Shown here: positions 55,348-64,000 of the stretch, piece by piece
How the letters are laid out: every line of letters begins with the position of its first letter
Position numbering within the stretch: the stretch's first letter is position 1
Assembly: GCA_022483015.1 (NCBI GenBank)
Contig: JAKVOB010000001.1
Span: 868,001 to 932,000 of the forward strand
Length of the DNA: 64,000 nucleotides
Direction of reading: 5' to 3'
DNA from: Atopobiaceae bacterium
GTDB taxonomy: Bacteria > Actinomycetota > Coriobacteriia > Coriobacteriales > Atopobiaceae
The notes under the pieces: model-generated
What the model saw: only the letters and a program-made list of their open reading frames with translations
What the model was told of the DNA's origin: nothing
Databases searched by the model: none
Program-made: the position numbers and the translations under genes

Positions 55348-55458
55348 TTTTGGGCAGCATGCAAGAACTTAACCAATCTACCTGGGTGTCCACAATCATC
55401 TGATGAGGAAGAATCTTCTTGCGGGGCATCGCTGACGATGCTTGCGGGAAGGAGACCC

Positions 55459-56277
55459 ATGGGCTCGAAGCTGAGGATCGTCATCGCCGTCGCATGCGCG
55501 ACCCTTGCCGTGATGGCATGCGTCACCTATGCGGACGGGGTCAAGGCGGAGGCCGAGAGCGTGCGGTCGGAGGCCATCGCCCGCTATGGCGGAGACGTCG
55601 TGAGGCTCGTCGTGTGCACGAAGGCCCTCGAGGCAGGCGATGTCGTCAGAGAGTCGGATGTCACGAGCAGGGACTGGCTCGTCGACCTCGCGCCGGCGGA
55701 AGCCTGCACGGACCTCGAGGGCATCGTGGGTACGACCCTGACCGTCCCGGCAGCGTCGGGCGCGCCCCTCACGGCCCTCAACTTCAGGGAGTCCGGGAGC
55801 GACCTGGCGGTCCCTGCCGGATGCGTGGCCGTGACCGTCCCGCTCACCGACAAGCTCGGTCTGGCGCGCAACGTCTCGGCCGGTTCCACCATCGCGGCCT
55901 ATCGTGCGAAGGATGACGGGTCGGCCGTCCTCCTCGCCACGGGACTCGAGGTGCTCACGGCCCTCGACGCCTCTTCAACGACGACGTCGTCGCGCCAGCA
56001 GGTGACGCTCGCCGTCCCCACGGATGACATCTCCGACGTGCTTGCGGCCTCCGCCTCGGGGGACCTGCGCCTCGTCGTCCCAGCGGACGACGTGGACGAC
56101 CTCCCCGCTGACGAGGTCTCGCCTCCGGCGACGACCAGCGCCCGCACCTCGACCGCGGTCGAGCCCGAGGTCGCTGCTGACACCGCCATGTCTCCCGTGT
56201 CACCGGACGTGCACCAGGACTATGTAGCCACACCGACGTCGCCCACGACCACGAGCAGGGAGGGCGATGCCCTATGA
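55459..56277 (+). CDS. cpaB: SAF domain protein, CpaB/RcpC-like Tad pilus assembly protein
   Basis: A 272-residue protein with an N-terminal membrane anchor (about residues 5-22, IVIAVACATLAVMACVTYA), then a SAF domain (KALEAGDVVRESDVTSRDW, with VPLTDKLGLARNVSAGSTI) as in CpaB, and a Ser/Thr/Pro-rich C-terminal tail of about 60 residues. CpaB helps assemble Flp pili, probably outside the membrane. AAGGAG lies before the ATG at 55459. Its end overlaps the next start (ATGA), so it leads a tightly coupled operon. In Gram-positive Tad systems it stands without a secretin partner. Confidence 0.82.
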   Translation: MGSKLRIVIAVACATLAVMACVTYADGVKAEAESVRSEAIARYGGDVVRLVVCTKALEAGDVVRESDVTSRDWLVDLAPAEACTDLEGIVGTTLTVPAASGAPLTALNFRESGSDLAVPAGCVAVTVPLTDKLGLARNVSAGSTIAAYRAKDDGSAVLLATGLEVLTALDASSTTTSSRQQVTLAVPTDDISDVLAASASGDLRLVVPADDVDDLPADEVSPPATTSARTSTAVEPEVAADTAMSPVSPDVHQDYVATPTSPTTTSREGDAL

Positions 56278-57740
56278 CCGCCAACCGTTGGTACCTCTGT
56301 GCGGATGCCTCGATGGCTTCCGACGTCGCCCGTGCCCTCATGGTCCATGATGCCGAGACCGAGGTCATCTGCGTGCCTTCGGCCCAAGGGCTTCGCAAGG
56401 CCCTCCTGGGCGAGTGCCCCGGCCTGGCCTCCGCCCTGGTGGGGGAGGGATGCGAGGGAATGGACCCCATCAACCTCGCAGCCGCCGTCGCCGCCGATGC
56501 CCATGCGGCCCAGGTCGTGCTCGCCTGCTCCGGTCCCTCGGGGTCGCTCCGCTCGCGGGCTGCCCGGGCTGGGGTCGGACTCGTGGTCGACCTGCAGGGG
56601 CACACACCCCCTGTCCCGCCAGAGACGGGTCTCAACCAGCGTGCCGGTGGCTGCCGTCCTGCTGGTCCGTCGACGGCCGGGGCAGGGGAGAGGGGAGACG
56701 TCGCCGCTGTGGAGGTACGACCGGGAGCAGGTGCCGCTGCCAAGGCGTCCTGCGAGGCGCTCCCGTCCCTGGACGACCTCGATGAGCCCGATGGCATCGC
56801 GGGGGACCTGCCCGCCAAGGGGAACGGCCGTCCTGCCGAGGGTGCCACGCGGCCGCAGACAGGCGCGACGGACCTGTCACCTGCGGCGATGACGCGTCCG
56901 CCCAAGGGTCGGCATGCGCCCATGCTCGCATTCGTCTCGGGCCGCGGCGGCGTGGGCAAGACCGCCATCGTGGCGACCTCGGCGCTCCTGGCCGCGTCCT
57001 GGGGGATGCGGGTGGCGGTCGTCGACCTCGACCTGGCCTTCGGGAACCTCTTCGGCGTGCTCGGGATGAGTGCGCCAGCCGACCTCTCGCCCCTCTCGGG
57101 AGCGGTGGCGGGCGCGGCGCAGACGGAGGCCATCGTGCGCTGTGGGAGGAAGGTCTGCGAGAAGGTCGCCCTCTGGGGGCCCTGCGAGCATGCCGAGCTT
57201 GCCGAGACCGTGCAGCCCCATGCGGCGACGCTCCTCTCGGTGCTCTCGGCACGCTATGACCTTGTCCTCGTGGATACGTCGACCACCTGGGGTGACGCCA
57301 TCGCCCAGGCGGTCCAGACCTGCGACCGCCTCGTGATCGTGGGAGACCAGCGTGCGGGGGCCGTGAGCTCGCTAGCCCGTGCCGGCAACCTGGCCGTGCG
57401 CCTGGGCGTGGCACGCACCCGCATCATGCGCCTCATGAACAGGTGCGACCCGCGCCATCGTGACGAGGGCTTCCTCGCCCGTGCGGACGTCGGGCTCGAG
57501 TGTGCACGTAACCTGCGTGTGGTCGATGGCGGCGACGAGGTGGCCGAGCTCCTCTCGGCAGGGCTTGCCCAGGAGCTCTCGGCCCTCGAATGCGACTTCA
57601 CCGACAGCCTTGCCACGGCCCTCGCGCAGATGCTCTCGGAGCTCGGGTGCCTGCCTGACGACCCCCGTGCGGCACGTGCCCTCGAGGGCAGGCGGCGCTT
57701 GTCGCGCGGCCTTTTCGGCCGTGGTCGGGAGGCGAGCTAG
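56274..57740 (+). CDS. tadZ: TadZ/CpaE-like MinD-family ATPase
   Basis: A 488-residue protein. Residues 1-110 are a degenerate receiver-like domain; residues 110-215 are low-complexity Pro/Ala/Gly-rich; from about 218 there is a MinD/ParA ATPase with the deviant Walker A FVSGRGGVGKTAI and VVDLDLAFGNLF, as in CpaE/TadZ proteins that position the pilus machine at the pole. It overlaps cpaB by 4 bp and is directly followed by tadA. The linker is longer than usual. Confidence 0.83.
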   Translation: MTANRWYLCADASMASDVARALMVHDAETEVICVPSAQGLRKALLGECPGLASALVGEGCEGMDPINLAAAVAADAHAAQVVLACSGPSGSLRSRAARAGVGLVVDLQGHTPPVPPETGLNQRAGGCRPAGPSTAGAGERGDVAAVEVRPGAGAAAKASCEALPSLDDLDEPDGIAGDLPAKGNGRPAEGATRPQTGATDLSPAAMTRPPKGRHAPMLAFVSGRGGVGKTAIVATSALLAASWGMRVAVVDLDLAFGNLFGVLGMSAPADLSPLSGAVAGAAQTEAIVRCGRKVCEKVALWGPCEHAELAETVQPHAATLLSVLSARYDLVLVDTSTTWGDAIAQAVQTCDRLVIVGDQRAGAVSSLARAGNLAVRLGVARTRIMRLMNRCDPRHRDEGFLARADVGLECARNLRVVDGGDEVAELLSAGLAQELSALECDFTDSLATALAQMLSELGCLPDDPRAARALEGRRRLSRGLFGRGREAS

Positions 57741-59060
57741 ATGAGCGTGCTCGAACGGGTCCGCGCCCAGGTCGCCGAGATGCCCGAGGCGGTGTCCTCC
57801 GAGCGCTCCAGTGAGGTCAGGCGGCGTCTCAAGCACGACCTGGTGGACCGGCTCGGACTTCCGGCCGTGGCCGCCATGGCCTCTGCCGAGAGCATGGACC
57901 GTGCGCGCTCGGAGCTTGGGGTGACCTGCCAGGCCATCCTCAACACCCATGACTATGACGAGGTCGCACCGTCCGAGAGGGCCGGTCTCGTCCGAGAGGT
58001 GCTTGACGAGGTCGTGGGGCTTGGCCCCCTGCAGCCCCTCCTTGATGACGAGTCGGTGACCGAGGTCATGGTCAACGGCTGTGCGTCGCTGTACTACGAG
58101 CGTGCGGGCACCCTCGTTCGCGCAGACCGCCTGTTCGACTCGTCCGAGCAGATACTGACCGTGGTGGACCGCATCCTGGCACCGCTCGGGCGCCGTCTCG
58201 ACGAGTCGAGCCCCATCGTCAACGCGCGGCTGGCCAACGGGTACCGCGTGAACGCGGTGATCTCTCCCGTGGCGCTCGACGGCCCCATCGTCACCATCCG
58301 GAAGTTCTCGGGAAGGATAACCTCCCTCTCGCGCCTGGTCGGCATGGGAAGCATCCCCGCCTGGTATGCCCAGCTCCTCACCTGGGCCGTGCGTGCACGG
58401 CTCGACGTGGCCGTGGCCGGTGGCACCGGGAGCGGCAAGACCACCCTGCTGAATGCCCTCTCCTGCGAGATCGGCCATGGCGAGCGCATCGTGACCGTGG
58501 AGGACTCCGCCGAGCTCAAGTTCGAGACCCATCCGCATGTGGTGCGTCTCGAGGCCCGTGCGGCCTCGATCGAGGGCAAGGGCGAGGTCACGATCCGCGA
58601 CCTCGTGACCAACGCCCTGCGCATGCGCCCTGACCGCATCGTCGTGGGCGAGGTCCGTGGTCCCGAGTGCATCGACATGCTCCAGGCCATGAACACGGGG
58701 CATGACGGTTCCCTCACGACCCTCCATGCCGGCACGGCCGACGAGGCCATCCTGCGCCTGGTCCTCATGGCGCGCTTCGGCATGGACCTTCCCACCGACA
58801 TCATCGAGGAACAGATAGCAACGGCCCTTGACCTCGTGGTCATGGGCAGACGCATGCCAGACGGGAGCCGTGTGGTCTCGGAGGCCGCGCTGGTGCGTCG
58901 TGCTGCCGCTGGTGGGGTCGACCTCGATGAGGTGGTCTCCTTCGATGCGGTGGAACGGAGCTGGCATCTCGTGAGCGAGCCGGCCTTCGTGGGCGACCTC
59001 GTCGTGCAAGGGATCGCCTCGTCCGAGGAGGTGGCGGCATGGAGGTCCTCATGCTCCTGA
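57741..59060 (+). CDS. tadA: Tad pilus secretion ATPase TadA/CpaF
   Basis: A 439-residue type II/IV secretion ATPase that powers Flp pilus assembly at the membrane. Residues 60-160 are the N-terminal domain (LGPLQPLLDDESVTEVMVNG); the Walker A motif is GGTGSGKTTLLNAL near 227; the Asp and His boxes follow (TVEDSAELKF, GEVRGPECIDMLQAMNTGH). It starts immediately after the tadZ stop and overlaps tadB by 22 bp. All catalytic motifs are intact. Confidence 0.93.
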   Translation: MSVLERVRAQVAEMPEAVSSERSSEVRRRLKHDLVDRLGLPAVAAMASAESMDRARSELGVTCQAILNTHDYDEVAPSERAGLVREVLDEVVGLGPLQPLLDDESVTEVMVNGCASLYYERAGTLVRADRLFDSSEQILTVVDRILAPLGRRLDESSPIVNARLANGYRVNAVISPVALDGPIVTIRKFSGRITSLSRLVGMGSIPAWYAQLLTWAVRARLDVAVAGGTGSGKTTLLNALSCEIGHGERIVTVEDSAELKFETHPHVVRLEARAASIEGKGEVTIRDLVTNALRMRPDRIVVGEVRGPECIDMLQAMNTGHDGSLTTLHAGTADEAILRLVLMARFGMDLPTDIIEEQIATALDLVVMGRRMPDGSRVVSEAALVRRAAAGGVDLDEVVSFDAVERSWHLVSEPAFVGDLVVQGIASSEEVAAWRSSCS

Positions 59061-59971
59061 CGGTGGCGCTTGCAGCGGCCCTGGCGGGGTGGGTGCTCGT
59101 CCCCCGCTCGCAGGGCGTACACCCTGCCACGCAGGGGAGACGGCGACGTCGGACCTGCCTTGGGCTCCTCGCACGCCTGGGTGACACGACCTTCGTCGAT
59201 GCGCTCCTGCACCTGGACGTGCTCTCCCGCGCGGCGAGCCTCGTGGCTGCCGACGCGCGGGGTCGGGGCGTCGGCCTCGAGCGCCCACAGGCGGCGGCCT
59301 GCCTCCTGCTCGCCTGCCTCGCCTCGTGCGTGCTCTGTGTCTTCGTCGCCTCGAGTGCGTTGGGAATTCTCGTCGGGGTGTTGCTCTGCGCGGTCGCGCT
59401 TCCCTCGTGGGTCGCCGCCCGTGCCGCGGCGCGCAGGCGCGAGCTTGCCCAGGAGATGCCTGCCATCTTCAGGTCGCTTGCCGCGGCCATGGGGGCGGGG
59501 CGCACCCTCTCGCAGGCCGTGAGCTATGTGGGGACCCATGAGGAGGGGCCTGCTGCCGAGGAGTTCGGCCGTGCGTCGCTCGAGCTCATGTGCGGTACGT
59601 CGGCCTCGGAAGCCCTCGAGGCGCTTGCGGGGCGGCTCGATGCCCCGGGCATGGGGCTGCTGTCGTGTGCCCTGCTCGTGTCTCAGAAGACGGGAAGCCC
59701 CCTGGGTGACCTCTTCCTGAGGTCGGCACGACTCGTCGAGCGGCAGGGGGAGTTCGAGCAGTCCCTCTCGGTGAGGACGGCGCAGGTACGGCTCTCGGTG
59801 CGTGTGGTCTGTGCGCTCCCGGTGCTGCTGGTGGCCTGCCTCGCCCTGGTGTCGGTCGACTTCAGGGAGGGCCTCTCCACACCCATCGGCCTGGGGAGCC
59901 TCGTCGTGGCCGCCCTGCTCGACGTGCTGGCCCTCGTACTGATCAGGCGCGTCATGCGGGAGGTGGTCTAG
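59039..59971 (+). CDS. tadB: Tad pilus inner-membrane platform protein TadB
   Basis: A 310-residue platform protein with a type II secretion F domain (EMPAIFRSLAAAMGAGRTLSQ, about residue 140) and hydrophobic helices near residues 1-20, 95-120 and at the C-terminus. With TadC it forms the membrane base on which the pilus is built. Its start lies inside the end of tadA and its stop is directly followed by tadC. The F domain is typical; no oddity seen. Confidence 0.88.
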   Translation: MEVLMLLTVALAAALAGWVLVPRSQGVHPATQGRRRRRTCLGLLARLGDTTFVDALLHLDVLSRAASLVAADARGRGVGLERPQAAACLLLACLASCVLCVFVASSALGILVGVLLCAVALPSWVAARAAARRRELAQEMPAIFRSLAAAMGAGRTLSQAVSYVGTHEEGPAAEEFGRASLELMCGTSASEALEALAGRLDAPGMGLLSCALLVSQKTGSPLGDLFLRSARLVERQGEFEQSLSVRTAQVRLSVRVVCALPVLLVACLALVSVDFREGLSTPIGLGSLVVAALLDVLALVLIRRVMREVV

Positions 59972-60652
59972 GTGGCATCCGAGGCGGCCATGCTCCTCGT
60001 CGTCGGGCTGGCGGCGTTCGTCGGCGTCTTGCTCCTCGCATGGCCGCGCCGGGGTGATGCGCTCACGGCCGCGGCCCGTGCCGTGGCCTCCGATGACGGC
60101 CATCGGTCGGCCATCGCCCAGGCGTGGGCGGCCCTCGAGGGGCGTGTGCGTACGCTTCCTGCCGTGCGACAGCTCCAGGATTCCGCGGAGGCGGGTGCCG
60201 CACGTGCTGAGGCCCTCTCCGACCTGCCCGAGCTTCTCGACATCGTGACCCTCGGACTCTCGGCAGGACTCTCGTTCGACGCTGCGCTCGAGCTCTACTG
60301 CGAGCGCTATGACACCTCGCTCGCCCATGCCTTCGCGGGGGCGCTCGCCAGCTGGCGCCTGGGCGTGTGCGACCGGGCCCAGGGCCTTGCCGGCCTGGCC
60401 GAGAGCCTCGACCTGCAGTCGCTCCGTCGCCTCTCGGGGGCGGTGGGCGAGTCGATCGAGTTCGGGGTCCCGCTCGCCGAAGCGCTCTCGCGACAGGCGG
60501 ACCTCATCCGCGAGGAGCAGCGCGTGGAGGTGGAGGAGAGGATCGAGAAGGCCCCGGTGAAGATGCTCCTGCCGCTCGGCACGCTCATCGTGCCGGCGAT
60601 GCTGCTGGCGATCCTGGGGCCGCTCCTGGCCTCTGCCCTGCGGCTGGGATAG
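59972..60652 (+). CDS. tadC: Tad pilus inner-membrane platform protein TadC
   Basis: A 226-residue partner of TadB, with an F domain (ELLDIVTLGLSAGLSFDAALELY, about residue 88) and a hydrophobic C-terminal segment (LLPLGTLIVPAMLLAILGPLL). It begins with GTG right after tadB. It is shorter than many TadC proteins (about 300), mainly in the N-terminal region. A hairpin (CGTCCCC / GGGGACG at 60661-60684) follows in the gap before the pilin gene and may set pilin expression apart from the assembly genes. Confidence 0.83.
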   Translation: MASEAAMLLVVGLAAFVGVLLLAWPRRGDALTAAARAVASDDGHRSAIAQAWAALEGRVRTLPAVRQLQDSAEAGAARAEALSDLPELLDIVTLGLSAGLSFDAALELYCERYDTSLAHAFAGALASWRLGVCDRAQGLAGLAESLDLQSLRRLSGAVGESIEFGVPLAEALSRQADLIREEQRVEVEERIEKAPVKMLLPLGTLIVPAMLLAILGPLLASALRLG

Positions 60653-60732
60653 CACGTGGCCGTCCCCTGGCGACTCGGGGGACGACCTTCGATGACGGTG
60701 GTGCCGTGAGGCACCCGAGGATGGGAGAGGAC

Positions 60733-60972
60733 ATGCGCAAGGACGGACATGGCACGGGGGACGGGACGGATCAGACATCAGGCCGGCATCTGCCGGGCCA
60801 GGTGCTTGCGCGCGTGGGCGTGCTCGCGCGGGGGGAGGAGGGCCAGGGAACGACGGAGTACGCGATCCTGGTGGGTGTGCTCGTGGTGATCGCCATCATC
60901 GCGATCATCGCCTTCAGGGACAAGATATCCGAGCTCTGGGATGCCATCTCGAGTGGCATCAACTCGCTGTAG
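60733..60972 (+). CDS. flp: Flp-type major pilin precursor
   Basis: A 79-residue prepilin. After a hydrophilic leader of about 40 residues comes the Flp motif GQGTTEYAILVGVLVVIAII, with the conserved Glu-Tyr pair and a long hydrophobic helix; the mature part would be only about 35-40 residues, as expected for Flp pilins. A prepilin peptidase would cut after a Gly just before this motif; no tadV gene is seen in the window. I take the ATG at 60733 (GGAG five bases upstream); 60721 is an alternative. Likely the pilus subunit. Confidence 0.82.
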   Translation: MRKDGHGTGDGTDQTSGRHLPGQVLARVGVLARGEEGQGTTEYAILVGVLVVIAIIAIIAFRDKISELWDAISSGINSL

Positions 60973-60980
60973 GTGCGGGC

Positions 60981-61526
60981 ATGGAATGGGGTCCGGGGCA
61001 TGTCCGGCCCAGGCGTGGCAACGGCCTCCTCATGGGCCTCGTGCTCGTGGCCCTCGTGGCACTGCTGGTCGTCGCCCGCCTGCTGGCATCGGGGAGCGTC
61101 GGGACCTCCGAGGCCGCGGCCACCTCCCCTGGGGAGGGAACCTCCCCCGTGACGGTCCCTGCCACGGCGGGGACGGCAGTCGGAACGGACACCTCGGGGG
61201 GCGATGGCGCGGATGCGGTGCCCGCATACGGCGACCCGACCGACGCCACGGAAGGATCCGTGGGCGACGTGACCAGATGGGAGTCGGCCGATGACGTCGG
61301 CGCCGCAGCGTCAGCCCTGCTCGAGGGCTATCGCGATGGCTCCGTGCCCGCCGTGCTCGTCCAGGCCGGATACCTGGACCTGCTCGGAGACGTCTGGGGG
61401 TGCACCGTCCGAGGCCCTGCGTGGGTCGACGTCTGCCTGGTGGCAGAGGCCGGTGGGGGCTCCTCCGTGCGCGTCCTGCGGATGGAGGTGGACAGATGGG
61501 AGGAGCTCTATGGGGATGTCACGTGA
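60981..61526 (+). CDS. Membrane-anchored hypothetical protein in Tad locus
   Basis: A 181-residue protein I do not recognise. It has a short basic N-terminus, one membrane segment (LLMGLVLVALVALLVVARLL, about residues 16-35), a Ser/Thr/Gly/Ala-rich stretch of about 60 residues, and a compact C-terminal domain with two cysteines (WGCTVRG, DVCLVAE). Topology suggests the C-terminal domain is outside the cell. It starts 8 bp after flp and overlaps the next pilin-like gene, so it is part of the operon. A role in pilus assembly or anchoring is inferred from position only. Confidence 0.6.
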   Translation: MEWGPGHVRPRRGNGLLMGLVLVALVALLVVARLLASGSVGTSEAAATSPGEGTSPVTVPATAGTAVGTDTSGGDGADAVPAYGDPTDATEGSVGDVTRWESADDVGAAASALLEGYRDGSVPAVLVQAGYLDLLGDVWGCTVRGPAWVDVCLVAEAGGGSSVRVLRMEVDRWEELYGDVT

Positions 61527-61737
61527 GCGGCCGAGAAGGACGACGCGTGGTGAGGAGGGGCAGTCGACGGTCGAGTACGCGCTCGTGCTGCTGGCGTTCC
61601 TGGTCGGCATCGTCGCGCTCGCGGCGCTCTGGCGAGCGGCGGCCGACGGGACGGTGTCAAAGCTCGCCGCCGATGCCGCATCGCATACCACGGGACAAGG
61701 GATGCTCGCTGCCATACAGGACGCGCTCCTGTTCTGA
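61510..61737 (+). CDS. Second Flp/TadE-like prepilin
   Basis: A 75-residue protein with a basic leader (SRERPRRTTRG) and the prepilin motif EEGQSTVEYALVLLAFLVGI, followed by about 35 residues. It resembles a pseudopilin or minor Flp pilin. The ATG at 61510 has GGGAGGAG four bases upstream; it overlaps the preceding gene by 17 bp. The reading frame of the next gene seems to begin inside this one. Confidence 0.72.
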   Translation: MGMSRERPRRTTRGEEGQSTVEYALVLLAFLVGIVALAALWRAAADGTVSKLAADAASHTTGQGMLAAIQDALLF

Positions 61738-62215
61738 TCCCGCGGCGTCCTCGGGGCAGGCGACGGTCGAGGCCGCCGTGCTCCTGCCTACGGTCATGCT
61801 GCTCCTGGCGCTTCTCGTGCAACCGGTCTGCCTCATCTACACGCGGGCCGTGATGCAGTCGGCGGCGGCGGACACGGCGCGCGTCCTGGTGACGAGACGC
61901 ACCGGTGACGGAGGGGACGACGAGGCCTGCGAGGCCTACTGTCGGCGCCGCCTGGCGGCGGTGCCCGAGGTGGGGTGCTTCCATGACGGGGGCCCGAGCG
62001 ACTGGGAGGTGTCCGTCACGGGGGCCGAGGGCTCCTCGGAGGTGTCTGTCGAGGTCGTGGGACATCTGCGACCGCTCCCGCTGCTGGGTGTGCTGGCGCG
62101 TGCGTTCGGCGAGTCCGAGGGTGACAGGGTGGTGCTCAGGGTGAGGGTCGACGAGGTCGTTCGTGCGGAATGGTTGGAGGGGAGCTATGAGGACTGGGTC
62201 TCGATCTGGGAGTGA
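61673..62215 (+). CDS. tadE: TadE-like pilus assembly protein, start uncertain
   Basis: The recognisable part starts near 61736: SSGQATVEAAVLLPTVMLLL, the TadE prepilin-like motif with Glu, then one hydrophobic helix and an extracellular-type domain of about 120 residues with a cysteine pair (CEAYCRRR). The only in-frame ATG close upstream is at 61673, inside the previous gene and without a ribosome site, giving 180 residues. Start at a rarer codon or translation coupled to the upstream stop at 61737 is possible. The end overlaps the next gene's start by 29 bp. Confidence 0.68.
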   Translation: MPHRIPRDKGCSLPYRTRSCSDPAASSGQATVEAAVLLPTVMLLLALLVQPVCLIYTRAVMQSAAADTARVLVTRRTGDGGDDEACEAYCRRRLAAVPEVGCFHDGGPSDWEVSVTGAEGSSEVSVEVVGHLRPLPLLGVLARAFGESEGDRVVLRVRVDEVVRAEWLEGSYEDWVSIWE

Positions 62216-64000
62216 GCGGCGGCGTGCGCCCCATGGCCTCGGCCTGTCGCTCTTCGTCGACGACGAGGGGGGCTACACCACGGTGGCATTCGCCGTCGCG
62301 TTGCTGGTGAGCATCGCGTTGGTATTCTCGCTCGCCTCCGCCGAGTGGACGCTCACGCGTGCTGCGGACGTCCAGCCGGTGGCCGACGCCTGCGCGCTGG
62401 CCGGAGCCAACGTGGTCGGGGCCTATTCGACCGTGGCCACGACGCTGGATGCCTGCGTGCTCACGATGGGGCTCGCGGGCGTGCTCGTGTCTGGCGTGGG
62501 ACTCGTCGTCTCGGCCATCCCCTGGCGCCCAGGGCCTGGGGGCCGAGGTGATGGGGATCGGCCGCCGGGTGCTCGATGCCCGCGGCCGCTTCGCGACCTC
62601 GGCGGCCACGGGCCTCAGACGGCTCGAGGCGACGCTTCCCGGTCTCATCGTGGCCTCCTCGGCGCGGGTCGTCTCGGCGAACTCGGAGGGCTCGCAGTCC
62701 TTCACGGGCGTGGCCGTGCCGTTCCCGCAGACGAGCGAGAGCGAGTGGGACGGCCTCGACGACGAGCTCGACACCAGCAGCATGGAGCAGGACGCCGCCG
62801 AGCTCCAGGAGAGGACCACGCAGGCGGAGGAGGCCAAGGCGGAGGCCGACGCGGCACTCCTCGAGGGGTGGCGCGCCGACTGCGGCGACGAGCCCTACAA
62901 CCTGCAGCAGCGGGCTGCCACGCTGGCGGGGCTCTCGGAGAGCGAGAACCCCGACTACCCGAGCGTGGAAGGTTGGAACTTCGGCGTGGCGCTCTCTCGT
63001 TCGCGCACCTACTATGCGGCCCGCGCCGCCGGCGAGGTGCCGGAGGGCCAAGGCATCGAGGAGCTCACCGACTCGAGCTGCCGCAAGGCGTTCTTCTCGT
63101 ATGCGAGGGGACGCATGGCGCAGGGGCACTACCGTGAGCGTGCCGACGGCACGGTCGATATGGACCTGCCGGAACTCCCGCACGATACGGACGAGGTGCG
63201 CTCCACGACCTTGTACACGGACGCGACCTGGCCCCTGACGCAGGAGGCGGCAGGCACGACGTTGCACTCCACCCTCGCGTGCCCGGGGGCGACCGGGGCC
63301 GCTGCCGGCATGGGATCGCTCGCAGGCGTCGATGTGGGATCGTCCCAGGTCTGTCCCGTGTGTGCCATGAGCGTTGGCGACATGGGCAAGGTGGCCTCGG
63401 CCTCGACGAACATCGACAACGGCTACGAGCATCACTGGCGTCGGGTGTCCGCTGCTTCACGAGCCTACCAGGACGCACGGGAGCGCCAGGCTGAGGCCGA
63501 GGCCCAGATGCAGGAGACGGCCGAGCAGGGGAAGGGCGCCTTCGACCAGGCCTTGGAGCAGCTCTCCGTGCCGCGCCCCAAGCTCTGCCCCGCGGGGGCC
63601 TGGGGGTGCATCGGCGTGGTGGCCCGTTCTGACGGCTCGACCACGCCGGAGACGCTCGCCGGGTCCTTCGTGGAGGGCCAGGCCCTGCCGGGAGGGGTGG
63701 CCGTCTCGGCGGCGACGCTCGCTCCCGACGCCGACACCGTCGAGAACAACGTGCTCTCGCGACTCTTCGACGGTCTGGCGCAGGGCGAGGAGGGCGAGGG
63801 GGTGACAGGCGTGCTCCAGGGGGTCACGGGGCTCTGGGGGAGCCTTCTCGAGGGCTATGGCTCCGGATATGGCGACGTGGCCGACGTGGCGGACGACCTC
63901 TTCTCGGGGATCGATGGCGTCTTCGGCACCAAGGTGGGCTCGTGGCTCAGGGACAGGCTTGCGGAGTCCGTCCGGGCCATGGGCCTCGAGCCCTGTGACC
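62187..64000 (+). pseudogene. TadG-like/TadE-family pilus protein, frameshift near 62520, runs off window
   Basis: The ATG at 62187 (GGAGGGGAG just upstream) opens a protein with the prepilin-like DDEGGYTTVAFAVALLVSIAL motif, then about 70 more sensible residues to VSGVGLVVSAI. From there the frame becomes Arg/Pro/Gly-rich, while the +1 frame gives a good protein sequence (PGAQGLGAEVMGIGRRVLDA) that stays open to the window end, about 490 residues, including a Glu/Ala-rich likely coiled coil near 62760-62870 and several cysteines (CPVCAM). One extra C in the CCCC run at 62519-62522 explains this. It may be a sequencing error or a true break. TadG-like proteins are envelope-exposed Tad components. 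Confidence 0.65.

Overview
The window is 64 kb of high-GC bacterial chromosome, densely packed, with no rRNA, tRNA, insertion sequence, prophage or CRISPR array that I could see. Gene content (many PTS systems, fermentative pyruvate and lactate enzymes, a glycyl radical enzyme, a T-box leader on pheST, class II galT, a Tad pilus locus without an outer-membrane secretin) points to a high-GC, Gram-positive, fermenting anaerobe of host surfaces. A member of the Coriobacteriia (Olsenella/Atopobium/Collinsella type) is my best guess; it is inferred from gene content, not from a marker gene.

Layout. 1-7.7 kb: cell-wall and housekeeping genes (3' part of murF, ddl, an M32 carboxypeptidase, a PLP aminotransferase, a second and very divergent Ddl-like gene with a frameshift, a ROK sugar kinase, an LpdD-like protein). 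7.9-10.9 kb: a tagatose/fructose-bisphosphate aldolase and a PfkB-type kinase, divergent from a DeoR regulator. 10.9-12.2 kb: an orphan gene with a nuclease-like C-terminal domain, bracketed by two 92-bp copies of a palindromic element. 12.3-17 kb: lacR-lacA-lacB divergent from a galactitol-type PTS (EIIA, EIIB, EIIC). 17-26 kb: a LacI regulator divergent from lacF-lacE-lacG, then galM-galK-galT. 26.4-33 kb: a mannose-family PTS with an embedded yajC, a GntR/UTRA regulator, agaS and an amino-sugar-phosphate deacetylase. 33-39.5 kb: a glycyl radical enzyme, a YtrA-like regulator with a DUF1648-type membrane protein, a ClC channel and a DeoR regulator. 39.5-44 kb: a palindromic element, a T-box leader, pheS and pheT. 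44-51 kb: a phospholipase-C-like protein, a HepT/MNT-like fusion, a GntR regulator with a GH13 enzyme, pyruvate kinase and a D-lactate dehydrogenase. 51-55 kb: a calcium-type P-ATPase and rsgA. 55-64 kb: a Tad (Flp) pilus operon that runs off the end of the window.

How it fits together. The most coherent theme is that several routes meet at tagatose 6-phosphate. Lactose enters through LacEF and is split by LacG; galactose probably enters through the Gat-type PTS; LacAB isomerises galactose 6-phosphate. N-acetylgalactosamine probably enters through the Aga-type PTS and is processed by the deacetylase and AgaS. The kinase and aldolase at 7.9-9.8 kb would finish all three routes. A Leloir set (galM, galK, galT) handles free galactose in parallel. 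Lactose, galactose and GalNAc are sugars of milk and mucin, which suits a gut or oral niche.

Two genes (second Ddl-like, TadG-like) carry frameshifts that each look like one extra C; sequencing error is a live explanation for both. The least explained items are the duplicated 92-bp element around the nuclease-like orphan, the two other palindromic elements (39.7 and 55.1 kb), the HepT/MNT-like fusion and the divergent Ddl-like gene.
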